Assembly (NCBI RefSeq): GCF_038069945.1
Contig: NZ_JBBPEV010000003.1
Location: 62,001 to 126,000, forward strand
Direction: 5' to 3'
DNA from: Aquabacterium sp. A3
GTDB lineage: Bacteria; Pseudomonadota; Gammaproteobacteria; Burkholderiales; Burkholderiaceae_C
DNA length: 64,000 nucleotides
A model generated the notes under the pieces. It ran no database searches and was not told the origin of the DNA. It worked only from the letters and a program-made list of their open reading frames with translations. Made by a program: the position numbers and the translations under genes. Of this stretch, positions 17,468 through 28,183 are shown in pieces; position 1 is the first letter of the stretch; each line of letters starts with the position of its first letter.

Positions 17468-18626
17468 GGGCCTCAGCGCCCACAGGCGCCTGCCAGGTGC
17501 CCCCCACGGGCAGCACCTGAAACTCATCCGGAGCCAGGCCAGCAGCCTCGCGCGCGCGGGCCAGGTCTTGCGGCGGGGCATCGGCCCGCTCGTCACTGAG
17601 CACGAAGGTGCCCCAGTGCACCCCCAGGCTCTGACAGGCCCGCAAATCCTGGTGGATGCGCACCGCCTCGGCCGGATTGACGTGGTAGTCCCGCATGAAC
17701 CAGCGCGGCGCGTAGGCGCCGATGGCGATCAGGGCCAGGTCCGGGCCGGCGCACGCGCTGGGGCCAAGGCCGACCGGCTGGCGCTGAAACAGGCGTTCGT
17801 AGGTGGCCTTGAAGTCCGGGCTGTAGCCGGTGTCACCACTGAAATACCAGCGCCAGGGCGCGCGCGCGGCGGTACCCTGGGGCGAGTCCATGACCGCCCA
17901 GCCGCCCCACAGGGTTTGCCGGCGGTCGCGCAGGCCCCGCGCCGACCAGTGCTGCACGGGCGTCAGGTGAAACTGAACGCCCTGCACCTCATGGTGTTGC
18001 CACCAGTCCAGCTCGATCACGCGTGTGATGCCTTGCTGCCTGAACCAGTCGGCCAGGCGCAGCGGCACCAGAAACAGCGGTGATCCACCAGCTTGCGCGG
18101 CCAAGGCGCGCACCGAGGCCTCGTCCAGGTGGTCGTAATGGCTGTGCGAGATCAGCACCACGTCAATGTGTGGCAATTGGGTCAGCGACAGGCCCGGGGG
18201 CTGCAATCGCTGGGGCCCTGCCCACGACACGGGCGAAGCCCGCTCCGAGAAGTGCGGATCGGTCAGCACATTCAGCCCCATGGCCTGCACCAGCACCGTG
18301 CTGTGGCCGATCCAGGTGGCGGCCGGCTGCATGTCAACGCCGGCGCGTGCGTTGCGCTGGATGAAGGGCAGATCGGCCCTGCGGCGCGGGGTGGGCGCCC
18401 ATGGACGGTCGTCCCTGGGGGCGAACCGGCGCTCCCACTGCCAGCGCAGAAAGCTGCCCAGGCCCTTGCGCTCGTCGTCGATGTGCAGGTTGCGAAAGCC
18501 CGTGTCGGTGTGGTGGGCGGGGCGCGTGGTGTCAGCCTGCGTTGCCCCTTTGGGCAGGGGCGCGCAGGCCGTCAGCGCGCCGGCCATGACCAGGGCAGCC
18601 CACGTGACCACAGTGCGTCGTGTCAT
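17406..18626 (-). CDS. MBL-fold metallohydrolase, lipoprotein
   Basis: The 406 residues start at the ATG at 18626. A lipoprotein signal peptide ends in the lipobox LTAC (about residues 17-20), so the enzyme is probably attached to a membrane facing the periplasm. The fold resembles the NAPE-PLD/UlaG branch of metallo-beta-lactamases: WIGHSTVLVQ, the metal motif ISHSHYDHLDEASV, the Asp ligand in YFSGDTGYSPDF, and a C-terminal His (GVHWGTFVLSDE). NAPE-PLD acts on N-acyl phospholipids; the bacterial substrate is unknown. It follows the NYN-LOTUS gene on the same strand by 16 bp and overlaps a convergent gene at its 3' end. Confidence 0.88.
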   Translation of the reverse strand: MTRRTVVTWAALVMAGALTACAPLPKGATQADTTRPAHHTDTGFRNLHIDDERKGLGSFLRWQWERRFAPRDDRPWAPTPRRRADLPFIQRNARAGVDMQPAATWIGHSTVLVQAMGLNVLTDPHFSERASPVSWAGPQRLQPPGLSLTQLPHIDVVLISHSHYDHLDEASVRALAAQAGGSPLFLVPLRLADWFRQQGITRVIELDWWQHHEVQGVQFHLTPVQHWSARGLRDRRQTLWGGWAVMDSPQGTAARAPWRWYFSGDTGYSPDFKATYERLFQRQPVGLGPSACAGPDLALIAIGAYAPRWFMRDYHVNPAEAVRIHQDLRACQSLGVHWGTFVLSDERADAPPQDLARAREAAGLAPDEFQVLPVGGTWQAPVGAEALKPGATTSPPAPGPSATPGR

Positions 18627-18642
18627 GCCAAGGCGACCCTGC

Positions 18643-20082
18643 TCATTCGCCGGTGCTGCTGCCTGCGGCCGACTTGCCGCCACCACGGCGTCCGCCACGA
18701 CTGCGGGGCGCGCGGGCTGGTGGGGTGTCGGCAGCCTGAGTGGGGGCAGGCGCGTCCGAGGCTGGGGCCGGCGCCGAAGGCTGATCAGCCGGTTCTGCGG
18801 CCTTGGATGCAGTTCGGGCGCGTCCACCACCCGTGCCGCGTGCCGCCGTTTTGCGGGCGCTGCGCTTGGTGGCGGGGGCAGGCGTCTTGTCGGTATCGGC
18901 CGTTGCGGGGGCGCCGATCTGGGTCTCGGGCACCGTGGGGGCATCGCTGGCGGCGGTGTTCTGGGCAGTGGGCACGTTGGCGGGCTCCTCATGGCGTCCG
19001 CCACCACCACCACCACGGCGGCCTCGGCCTGAGCGGCTGCGGTTGCCTGCACTGGCGCTCTGACGGTCGCGACGAGGAGCGGTCGCTTCGCTGCCATGTT
19101 CAAGCTCAGGCGCGTCACCGTCTTCGGCCATGAAAGACAACACCACGTCGGCCACGGCCTCATCACTGTGGGCCGTTGGCCCTGCGCTCATCGGCTCAGA
19201 GACCGGGATGGGCGCCACGGGGGGCTGGGCCGCTGACGGTGTGGCTTGGGCCATCGCCGGCACCCCGGTGCCACGCGACACATACGTGCCCGACTTCTCG
19301 TCACGCCCAAAGTCCAACAGCCCGCGGGCACGGGCCTCTTCCAGCAGGTTGCCGAAGGTGCGAAAGCCGTGGTAGTTCTCGTTGAAGCCCGGGTTGCGGC
19401 GCTTGATGGCCTCTTTGAGCACCGAGGCCCAGATGCGCCCGCCTTCGTCGCGGTCGGTCACCAGGGCCTCGTAGGTTTCGGCCGCCAGTTCCACCGCCTT
19501 GGTGCGGCGGGCGTCCATCTCGGCCTTGCGCTTGGCCTCTTCTTCGGGCGAGCGGCGTGGCTGGGCCTGATCGCGGCCCTCGCGGCGGGCCGACTGGCGC
19601 TGGCTGTCGCGCACCAGGTCGTCGTAGAAGATGAACTCGTCGCAGTTGGCCGTCAGCAGGTCCGAGGTGGACTGCTTGACGCCCACGCCGATCACGTACT
19701 TGGCGTTCTCGCGCAGCTTGGACACGAGCGGCGAGAAGTCCGAATCGCCCGAGATGATGACGAAGGTGTTGACGTGGGCCTTGGTGTAGCAGAGGTCCAG
19801 CGCGTCCACCACCATGCGGATGTCGGCCGAGTTCTTGCCCGATTGCCGCACATGCGGGATCTCGATCAGTTCGAAGTTGGCTTCGTGCATGGGCGCCTTG
19901 AAGCTGCGGTAGCGCTCCCAGTCGCAATAGGCCTTCTTGACGACGATGCTGCCTTTGAGCAGCAGGCGCTCCAGCACCTTCTTGATGTCGAACTTGTCGT
20001 AGTTGGCTTCGCGCACGCCAAGGGCGACGTTCTCGAAGTCGCAAAACAGCGCCATGCTGATGTGGTCAGGGGTAGAGGCCAT
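18643..20082 (-). CDS. NYN (LabA/PIN-like) domain and LOTUS/OST-HTH RNA-binding protein
   Basis: The protein is 479 residues. The N-terminal NYN nuclease-type domain (about 8-160) has acidic residues in FCDFENV (Asp15), SADIRMVVDALDL (Asp87, Asp93) and ISGDSDFSPLV (Asp113, Asp115). A charged linker with KRKAEMDARR follows, then an OST-HTH/LOTUS domain at about 197-272 (TYEALVTDRDEGGRIWASVL, YHGFRTFGNLLEEARARGLL). The C-terminal 200 residues are disordered, Ala/Pro-rich, and carry two Gly-Arg patches (RSGRGRRGGGGGGR, RSRGGRRGGG). The family is linked to RNA binding or cleavage, and the RGG tail supports that. Confidence 0.88.
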   Translation of the reverse strand: MASTPDHISMALFCDFENVALGVREANYDKFDIKKVLERLLLKGSIVVKKAYCDWERYRSFKAPMHEANFELIEIPHVRQSGKNSADIRMVVDALDLCYTKAHVNTFVIISGDSDFSPLVSKLRENAKYVIGVGVKQSTSDLLTANCDEFIFYDDLVRDSQRQSARREGRDQAQPRRSPEEEAKRKAEMDARRTKAVELAAETYEALVTDRDEGGRIWASVLKEAIKRRNPGFNENYHGFRTFGNLLEEARARGLLDFGRDEKSGTYVSRGTGVPAMAQATPSAAQPPVAPIPVSEPMSAGPTAHSDEAVADVVLSFMAEDGDAPELEHGSEATAPRRDRQSASAGNRSRSGRGRRGGGGGGRHEEPANVPTAQNTAASDAPTVPETQIGAPATADTDKTPAPATKRSARKTAARGTGGGRARTASKAAEPADQPSAPAPASDAPAPTQAADTPPARAPRSRGGRRGGGKSAAGSSTGE

Positions 20083-20121
20083 GAGGAGGTGTGTGGGGGG
20101 TGTAAGGGAAGCGCGCCTGCA

Positions 20122-22128
20122 TCAAAGCAGGCCCGCCTCGCGAAGGTAGGCACTGGGCCGGTCGGCGTCGCACAGCAGCGTCAGGCGCTGGCGCGCGCGG
20201 GTCATGGCCACGTACAGCAGGTTGCGATTGTCCACCGTATCGCCACCGGGCGCGAATTCACCGCGGTTCAGCCCGGGTACGATCACGTGATCGAACTCCA
20301 GGCCCTTGGCCGCTTCGATGCTGCTCAGCAGCAGGCAGTGCTGGGCTTTCATGGCCTGCTGGCGCAACTCGCGCTCGTTCATGGCGCGAAAGAAGGAGGT
20401 GAGGTGGTCAAAGCCATGGGCCGACCGGATCAGGCCCTCGATGTTGCCCACCACCTGGGCGATGTCCTGGCTGCGCACCAGCACCCGCTCGGCCAGGGCC
20501 TGCGGCTGCAGCACGGCCATGAAGCGCCGCTGCAGTTGCTCGGGGTCGTCGCTGTCCAGCACGTCCAGCGCGTCTTCCAAGCGCTCGCGCACCGCGCTGG
20601 GTGCATTGCGCAGCACCTGGTTGTTCAAGAAGGCCTGGGCCAGTGTGGGTTGCTGGGCCACCTCGCGGATGGCCTGGGCTTGCAGCTTTTGCTGGCGGGC
20701 CTGGGCGTCTGGGGCGTCGCTGCTGGCAGGGGCGCCATCATCGCCTTCGCTGACGAACGAGCCTGAAAAGCTCAACAGCGCGTTCAGCACCGCCTGCCGC
20801 ACCTCCACCCGCTCGATGCCCTCCAGGCAGGCCCGTCCGCAGGCGTACAGACCGCGCACGAACAGCACCTCGGGCCGCTGCAGGTAGGGTTGGAAGCCCG
20901 TGGTGCGGTAGTCCAGGCCATGGTCCAGCAGCAGGTTCTCCAGCTCGACCGACTGGTGCGGGTGGCGCAGCAGGATGGCGATGGCCGACAGCGGGGCCTC
21001 GGGCGGCAGGCCCACGCGGTCGCGCACCAGTCGCGTCAGCTGCCAGCGTTGATCGGCCAGGTCGGTGGTGCGGATCAGCTCGATGGCGGTGTCGCGCGCG
21101 GTTTGTGCGGCGTAGGGCTTGTGGCGGGCCACGCGGCTCACGGCTTGCGCCAGGCGGGGCCCGAAGCGCCAGCTGGTGCTCAGGGGCAGGCGGGTGGCGG
21201 GGGCCACTTCGCGGTCGAAGGTCTCGCCCATGAAGGTGGCGTCGGCGCCGGTCAGGGCGTGGATCACCTGGTCGCGGTCGCCTACGCCCACAAAGCCCGC
21301 GTGGTTGCGGGCCATCAGCTCGCGCAGCACCGTGAACATGGCGCGGTTGGTGTCGTGCATCTCGTCGACCAGCAAGAGCTGCAGGCCCAGGGCCAGGGGG
21401 TGGTCTTGCCCGGTCTCGCCACCCAGCCAGCCCTCGTCATCGCGCAGCAGGCAGGCCAGGTCGTAGGTGGCATCCTGCGGGCCGCGAAACACCGGGTGGT
21501 CGGGGTGGCCGCCCCGGCGGATGTGCTCGTAGGCGCGCAGCACCTTCAGCGTCATGTAGTCTTGCCCCAGCTCGGCGGCCAGGGCCGGGCTCAGGCGCCG
21601 GTCAGCGGCCTCGGTGTGCAGCAAGAGCGTGCCCTTGAGGTACTCAAAGCTGGCCAACAGACCCTCCACGCTGGCCTCGCCGCTGTCGTGGATGCTCAAG
21701 GCCTCGGGGTAGGGCTCGTCCATGCGCTGCTGTACCCGCGCGATGGCCGCCAGCACATGGGGCCGCCGCTGCTCGGCCAGGGGCAGGGTGGGGGTGTCGG
21801 TGCCCTCGATGTGGCGCAGCCGCGCCGCACAAAAGGCCTCGAAGGTGCTCACCTGCACGGCCCGGCGCGTCGCCGCAGGCAGGCCCATGCGGGCCAGCGC
21901 GTCTTGAAAGGCCTGCACGGCGGCGTCGGTGTAGGTCAGCACCAGCACGCGGGTGGGGTCGGCCCCGCGCAGCAGGGCCTGGGCCAGGCGCAGGGCCAGC
22001 GTGGTGGTTTTGGCCGCGCCCGCGTTGGCCTCGATGATCAGGTGGGCTTTGCGCGCCAGCTGGATGGCGCGTTGCTCGGCCGTGGGCACCAGGCCCTTGG
22101 GCTCGAAGACGGCGTCGGGGCTGCTCAC
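20122..22128 (-). CDS. UvrD/Rep-like SF1 DNA helicase with variant motif I
   Basis: This is a 668-residue superfamily 1A helicase. Motif I is EANAGAAKTTT (33-43); the Gly that normally precedes the P-loop Lys is Ala39. Motif Ia is VLVLTYTDAAVQAFQ. Motif II is LLLVDEMHDTN, with His where Gln is usual. Motif III-like VGVGDRDQVIHALTGAD, motif IV region LSTSWRFG, motif V EAAKGLEFDHVIVPGL and motif VI NLLYVAMTRARQRLTLL are all present. It is therefore probably active despite the substitutions, acting in DNA repair or restart. The start overlaps the stop of rbgA by four bases, so the two are co-translated. Confidence 0.9.
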   Translation of the reverse strand: MSSPDAVFEPKGLVPTAEQRAIQLARKAHLIIEANAGAAKTTTLALRLAQALLRGADPTRVLVLTYTDAAVQAFQDALARMGLPAATRRAVQVSTFEAFCAARLRHIEGTDTPTLPLAEQRRPHVLAAIARVQQRMDEPYPEALSIHDSGEASVEGLLASFEYLKGTLLLHTEAADRRLSPALAAELGQDYMTLKVLRAYEHIRRGGHPDHPVFRGPQDATYDLACLLRDDEGWLGGETGQDHPLALGLQLLLVDEMHDTNRAMFTVLRELMARNHAGFVGVGDRDQVIHALTGADATFMGETFDREVAPATRLPLSTSWRFGPRLAQAVSRVARHKPYAAQTARDTAIELIRTTDLADQRWQLTRLVRDRVGLPPEAPLSAIAILLRHPHQSVELENLLLDHGLDYRTTGFQPYLQRPEVLFVRGLYACGRACLEGIERVEVRQAVLNALLSFSGSFVSEGDDGAPASSDAPDAQARQQKLQAQAIREVAQQPTLAQAFLNNQVLRNAPSAVRERLEDALDVLDSDDPEQLQRRFMAVLQPQALAERVLVRSQDIAQVVGNIEGLIRSAHGFDHLTSFFRAMNERELRQQAMKAQHCLLLSSIEAAKGLEFDHVIVPGLNRGEFAPGGDTVDNRNLLYVAMTRARQRLTLLCDADRPSAYLREAGLL

Positions 22129-23099
22129 AGGCCGCGCGGGTCCTTGCGGCCACCCACCGGGCGGCCTCCGCGCTTGCCCTTGTTGGCTTGCGCTTCCAGC
22201 TGCTTCAGGCGTTGCCGCTCTTGTTCGGCCGCCTTGGCCTCGGCCAGCCAGGTCTGGATCTCGTCGGGCGTTTCCAGGGTGATGGCGCCCAGGGCCGCGC
22301 TGCGAAAGTCGTGGATGACGATCTCGGCGGCCTTGGCCAGGTTCACCTTGCCGCCGCTCATCACCGCGCCGCGTTTGCGGCCAATCTCTTCCAGCAGGGC
22401 ATCGTCATGGCGCTGCCCGATGGTGTCGGGCTCATCCAGCCGGTACCGGGCGGCCAGCAGGTCGGCGTAGGGCTTCTTCAGCGTGCCCAGCAACTCCAGC
22501 GCCACCTCTGCGTCGTCATAGGCATTGCGGCCCACGGCGCCACTGGCGGCCAGGTGGTAGCCGCTCTTCTCCACGATGATCTTGGGCCACAACATGCCGG
22601 GCGTGTCGTACAGGTAGAAGTCGCTGGCCAGGTTGATGCGCTGCTCGATGCGCGTCACACCGGCCTCGTCGCCCGTCTTGGCGGCCTTGCGTCCCACCAG
22701 GGTGTTCATCAGCGTGGACTTGCCCACGTTGGGAATGCCGCAGATCAGCACGCGCAGGGGCTTGTCCATGCCCTGGCGGTGGGGGGCCAGGGCGCGGCAC
22801 GCCGTGATCAGGCGCTGGGCCGGGGCCTTCTCGCCCGCATCAAGAGGGATGGCGCTGGTTTCGCTCTGGGCGTTGTACCAGTCCAGCCAGAGCTGGGTGC
22901 GGGCGGGGTCGGCCAGGTCCTGCTTGTTGAGCACCTTGAGCTTGGGTCGCGTGCCCGTGAGCTGCGCCAGCATGGGGTTGGCGCTGGAGCCAGGCAGGCG
23001 CGCATCCAGCAACTCGATGACGACATCGGTGTCCTTGAGCCGCTCGATGAGGGCTTTCTTGGTCACGTGCATGTGACCGGGGAACCAGTTGATGGCCAT
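22125..23099 (-). CDS. rbgA: Ribosome biogenesis GTPase YlqF/RbgA
   Basis: The 324-residue protein is a circularly permuted GTPase. G4 (LNKQDLAD, about 58-65) comes before G1 (GIPNVGKSTLMNTLVG) and G3 (YDTPGMLWPK). The N-terminal INWFPGHMHVTKKAL and VVIELLDARLPGSSANPML are family signatures. RbgA assists late assembly of the large ribosomal subunit. The C-terminus is Lys/Arg-rich (NKGKRGGRPVGGRKDPRGL) and probably contacts rRNA. It sits between dusC (15 bp upstream) and the helicase (overlapping), forming a minus-strand operon. Confidence 0.93.
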   Translation of the reverse strand: MAINWFPGHMHVTKKALIERLKDTDVVIELLDARLPGSSANPMLAQLTGTRPKLKVLNKQDLADPARTQLWLDWYNAQSETSAIPLDAGEKAPAQRLITACRALAPHRQGMDKPLRVLICGIPNVGKSTLMNTLVGRKAAKTGDEAGVTRIEQRINLASDFYLYDTPGMLWPKIIVEKSGYHLAASGAVGRNAYDDAEVALELLGTLKKPYADLLAARYRLDEPDTIGQRHDDALLEEIGRKRGAVMSGGKVNLAKAAEIVIHDFRSAALGAITLETPDEIQTWLAEAKAAEQERQRLKQLEAQANKGKRGGRPVGGRKDPRGL

Positions 23100-23114
23100 G
23101 GCGCAGGAGAACTT

Positions 23115-24140
23115 TCAGACGGGAGCAGGGGCAGTGGCGGCCTCGGGCAAGGCGGCAGGGCTGTATTGTGGGCCCTGTGCCGCCGGGTGTCCTTGCAGGG
23201 CGGCGTCCAGCCAGGCCTGGATGTCGCGGCTGTCACGCACGGTGCGCAGCGCGTCGTAGGCCGCTTGCGCTTCAGGGTGGGTGCGCCGCAGGTAGTTCAG
23301 CCACTGCTTGAGCCGGCCGGCGCGGTGGCGCGCTTCCACGCGCGTACACACCTGAGCCCAGAACACCTGCAGCATGGGCAAGAGATCGTGCCAGCCCACG
23401 GCGCGGGCGGCCTGCCCGTCCAGCTCGGCGCGGATGGCCCAGGCCAGCCCCGGGTTGGCCACCAGGCCGCGCCCCAGCATCAGCGCGTCACAGCCCGAGG
23501 CCTCGCGGCAGCGGCGGGCGTCGTCCACCGTCCAGATCTCGCCGTTGGCGATCACCGGGATGCGCACCACGGCCTTCACATCCGCGATGCGCTCCCAGTA
23601 AGCCGGTGGGCGGTAGCCATGCGCTTTGGTGCGGGCGTGCACCACCAGTTCGGCCGCGCCGGCCTCGTCAATCGCGCGGGCACAGTCTTCGGCCAGGCGG
23701 TCGTCGTCGTAACCCAGGCGCATCTTGGCCGACACGGGCATCTCGGGCGGCACGGCACGCCGCACGGCGGCCACCACGCGGTGCACCTGTTCAGGCTCTT
23801 GCAGCAGCAAGGCCCCACCGCCATGGCGGTTCACCACCTTGGCAGGGCAGCCAAAGTTCAGGTCGATGCCGGCCGGTCCCAGTCGGGCCAGGCGCGCGGC
23901 GTTGTCGGCCATGCAGGCCGGATCAGACCCCAGCAACTGTGCCCGCACCGGGGTGCCCGCCACCGTGCGCCCGCCGTTTTTCAGCTCGGGCACGATGCGA
24001 ACAAACGCCCTGTCGGGCAAGACCGTGCCTGTTACCCGGATGAATTCGGACACGCACCGATCCACCCCGCCCACACGGGTCAGCACATCCCGCAAGGTGC
24101 AATCCAGCAGGCCTTCCATGGGGGCGAGCAGCAGGGTCAT
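23115..24140 (-). CDS. dusC: tRNA-dihydrouridine synthase C
   Basis: This 341-residue flavin enzyme reduces a specific uridine in tRNA. It starts with the FMN-binding LLLAPMEGLLD. The catalytic Cys is in NFGCPAKVVNRHGGG (near residue 98). VSAKMRLGYDDD, LVVHARTKAHGYRPPAYW, IPVIANGEIWTVDDARRC and DALMLGRGLVANPGLA complete the TIM-barrel FMN site. KAHGYRPPAYW points to the DusC subfamily. It is the first gene of the minus-strand run leading to rbgA and the helicase. Confidence 0.95.
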   Translation of the reverse strand: MTLLLAPMEGLLDCTLRDVLTRVGGVDRCVSEFIRVTGTVLPDRAFVRIVPELKNGGRTVAGTPVRAQLLGSDPACMADNAARLARLGPAGIDLNFGCPAKVVNRHGGGALLLQEPEQVHRVVAAVRRAVPPEMPVSAKMRLGYDDDRLAEDCARAIDEAGAAELVVHARTKAHGYRPPAYWERIADVKAVVRIPVIANGEIWTVDDARRCREASGCDALMLGRGLVANPGLAWAIRAELDGQAARAVGWHDLLPMLQVFWAQVCTRVEARHRAGRLKQWLNYLRRTHPEAQAAYDALRTVRDSRDIQAWLDAALQGHPAAQGPQYSPAALPEAATAPAPV

Positions 24141-24208
24141 CGGGGTCAGGTGGGGCGATTTGAAACGGGCGCCAGTGTAGGGCCTGCGCCCACAGTTTCG
24201 GACTCAAG

Positions 24209-25168
24209 TTGGGGTCGAAGACGACGATACCAAACACAGCAGATCTGTTCTTCAGCCCTTCCGACGTCGCCGCGATGCTTTCTGACCCCGTCACCTCCGC
24301 CCCTGTCGCTGCCACGCACGATCTTCTGTGTGAACTGGATCACGCACGCACCCGCGGACCGCTCCAGCACATCGTCATCCCACCATGCCCGGAACTGCTG
24401 GTGCGATTGCAGCAGGCCTTGGCCTTGGCCGAGCCCGATCTGGGCGAGGTGGCGCACATCGCCACCTCGGACGTGGCCATGTCGGCCACGCTGATCCGGC
24501 AGGCCAACAGCCCCGCGTTCGCTGCAGGGCAGCCGGTTCAGACCATCGGTCAGGCCATGAACCGCCTGGGCCTGGATCACACCGCATCGGTGATGTCGTC
24601 CTTCCTGATCCAGAAGGCCATCCGCGTCAACTCGGCCCATTTGCAGCGCTTTTGGGAGCAGTCCACCAAGCGCTCCATCGCCATGACCTACCTGGCCAGC
24701 AAGCTGCCCGGTGTGTCGACCGATCTGGCGCAAACCTACGGTTTGTTTTGCCATGTGGGCTTGCCGGTGATGATGCAAAGCGTGAAGGGGTATGCCGGGA
24801 CGATGGTCGAGGCCCGGGCCCGGATCGATCGCTCTTACATCCAGACCGAAAACGCCAACCACAAGACCGACCACGCGGTGGTGGGGGCCCTGGTGGCCCG
24901 GGTCTGGCGCTTGTCGCCGCTGGTGGTGGCCGCCATTCGTCTCCACCACGACCTCGACACCCTGGGTGAGCGCAGCGCCGACCCCGAAGTCAACACGCTG
25001 ATCGCCATGGGTTTGCTCGCGGAGTACCTGACGCTGCGTCATGAGGGGCTGGAGCCTGATGCCGACTGGCAGCGCCACGGTGGCGAGGCGATGGCGTGGC
25101 TGCACGTCCACGCTGAAGACCTTGACGCCTGGGAAGACGAACTGCGCGAGGGCCTCAACACGGTCTGA
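24209..25168 (+). CDS. HDOD domain protein
   Basis: The protein is about 319 residues from a TTG at 24209; an ATG at 24275 is the conservative alternative, and neither has a Shine-Dalgarno. The HDOD core covers about 45-240: IVIPPCPELLVRLQQALAL, ATSDVAMSATLIRQANSPAF, QTIGQAMNRLGLDHTASVM, GLFCHVGLPVMMQ and HAVVGALVARVWRLSPLVV, followed by IRLHHD. This is a catalytically inactive HD-like fold used in signalling. There is no attached GGDEF, EAL or receiver domain, so its partner is unknown. Confidence 0.85.
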   Translation: MGSKTTIPNTADLFFSPSDVAAMLSDPVTSAPVAATHDLLCELDHARTRGPLQHIVIPPCPELLVRLQQALALAEPDLGEVAHIATSDVAMSATLIRQANSPAFAAGQPVQTIGQAMNRLGLDHTASVMSSFLIQKAIRVNSAHLQRFWEQSTKRSIAMTYLASKLPGVSTDLAQTYGLFCHVGLPVMMQSVKGYAGTMVEARARIDRSYIQTENANHKTDHAVVGALVARVWRLSPLVVAAIRLHHDLDTLGERSADPEVNTLIAMGLLAEYLTLRHEGLEPDADWQRHGGEAMAWLHVHAEDLDAWEDELREGLNTV

Positions 25169-25225
25169 CCGACCCGCTGCGGATCAGCTACCATCCGGCC
25201 CATCAAACAGGGCCTGTGCGCCGGG

Positions 25226-26147
<922 letters not shown>

Positions 26148-26158
<11 letters not shown>

Positions 26159-28028
26159 AGGGGTCGGCCGCTTCAAGTTCCACAGGCAACCAGCGCCCCA
26201 GGGTGGCCGCCAGCGCGTCGCGGTCAAAGGGTTTGGTGAGGTAGTCGTCCATGCCTTCGGACAGGCAGTGCTCGCGGTCGCCCGTGAGTGCATGGGCCGT
26301 CAGCGCCACGATGGGCGTTCGGGGGCGCGCCGTGTCTTCGTCTTCCAGTGCGCGGATCATGCGCGCCGCCTGGTAGCCGTCCATCACCGGCATTTCGCAG
26401 TCCATCAAGATCAGGTCAAAGGCATGATCCTTGAACAAGGCCACGGCCACTTCGCCGTTGCGGGCCTGCATGCAACTCACGCCCAGGCTTTCCAGGGTCA
26501 TGCTGGCAATGAAGGCATTGACCTCATTGTCTTCCACCAGCAAGACCTCGCCGCGCATCTTCAAATGTCGCCCAGCCGCTGGCGGTGGCGCGTCGTCCAC
26601 CGGCTCGGCGGCTGACGTGGACGGCATGTTGGCCGGTGAGTTGGTGCTCAATGGCAGGTCCAGGGTGATCTCGAACGTGGTGCCCACGCCCATCACGCTG
26701 CGCACCTGGATGCGTCCGCCCATTTCTTCGACGATCTGTTTGCAGATGGCCAAGCCCAGGCCGGTGCCGCCATACGAACGCCGGTTGCCTGACTCGACCT
26801 GATAGAACGGCTGGAACAGGTGCTCGATGGCTTCGCCCGGGATGCCCACCCCTGTGTCAGAGACGTCAATGTAAAGACGTGCCTCATTGGGGTTGGGCGT
26901 GCTGGCTTTCAAGCTCACCAGCACCTCTCCTTGCTGGGTGAATTTCACCGCGTTGCTGATGAGGTTGAGCAGCACCTGCCGCAGCTTGCCGGCGTCGCCC
27001 AGCAGGGTTTGGGCCATCGCCGGCACCCGGCTCAGGTCGTGACGGATGCGGATGCCTTTTTGCTCTGCCGTGGCCTGGAACGCCTGGCAGGCCCCGACCA
27101 CGGTGTGCTTCAGATCGAAGGGTTGAGGGTTCAAGCGAATCTTCTGCGCATCGATCTTGGCGAAGTCCAGGATCTCGTTGAGCACCTGAAGCAGGTTGCG
27201 CGCGGAATCCCGCGCGGACTTGACGAATATCTGATCCCGGTCGGTGAGTTGATCGTCGTCCAGCATGCTCAGCGCGCCGATCACACCGTTCATCGGCGTG
27301 CGAATCTCGTGACTCATGTTGGCGAGGAAGGCGGTTTTGGCCCGGCTGGCGGCTTCGGCTTGTTCCTTCATGCGGCGCAACTCTGCCATGTGGTTCTTGC
27401 GCTTGGATTGAAGGAAGAGTTTGCGTTCCCTCGCCAATGAAAACCGGTACAAGCTAAAGCCCAGTGCATTCGCCGCCAGAATATGTACCGTCATCCGCTT
27501 CATTGCTGCCCAATCCAGATCAGGCTGTTGAAGGTTGTGCAGGATGGCCATCACCCCAATAACGGTTGCCAGCAGTAAAGTGCTTCCTGCTCGGAGCCTA
27601 GCGAATGCGTAAATCAGGAATGTGGCAAACACCGTTGCAGACGTCAGCCCCCAGCTGAGGCTCATGGAGGAATCATCTTGGTGACGAGAGACGATCACAA
27701 AGTTGCTCATTGCGCAGGTGATGATGACTGCGCTCATGAAGCTCAGAACGTAGTGTTTTGTGTAGAGATCCTTGAAATAGCGGGTGCTGATTCCAAATGA
27801 CAGCAGCCCCAAGATCAAGAAAGCGCGACCAAATTGACTTGGGTCGCTGATGTCGGCCTGGTGCGTAACAAGGTCCGATACAAAAAAAATCAAGAAGTAC
27901 AAGGCCGCAACCGTTGTGGTCACGAACAGAAATCTTTGGCCATTCGACCGATATGCTGCCTGGAACTCTTGCTCCAGTCGTCGATTTGAAAAGCCGCGAT
28001 TTCCAAGGGTGCGCAACTTATTAATCAT
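26148..28028 (-). CDS. Six-TM hybrid sensor histidine kinase
   Basis: The 626 residues start at the ATG at 28028; a GTG 21 bases upstream is less likely. Six hydrophobic helices lie at about 32-52, 67-83, 93-113, 124-143, 148-164 and 178-194, with short loops and no periplasmic sensor domain. A coiled linker leads into HisKA (His240 in [12 protein letters not shown]). HATPase_c follows ([37 protein letters not shown]), then a C-terminal receiver ([10 protein letters not shown], Asp in [13 protein letters not shown], Lys in YLTKPF). The layout resembles CqsS-type receptors for membrane-permeable signals. DNA for the TM half is markedly lower in GC (30/60 at 27481-27540) than for the kinase end (44/60 at 26161-26220). 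The acyltransferase gene lies 155 bp upstream on the same strand. Confidence 0.92.
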
Positions 28029-28183
28029 GGCTGATCCATTTCGAGCCACCCACCTCTGCGCTGAAGTGCGTCAAACGGCATTGCCTGGGCAACACCCCAA
28101 AGACTGATTGCGCGATTATTATTGATGGATCATGCGTTGAGTCAGGTAACAAGGTGCTAAAAAGCTGCCTTTTCAATGTACTC

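Noticed and set aside
22188..24494. 768-residue plus-strand frame opposite rbgA and dusC
   Set aside because: Antisense shadow; the minus strand has intact GTPase and Dus motifs.
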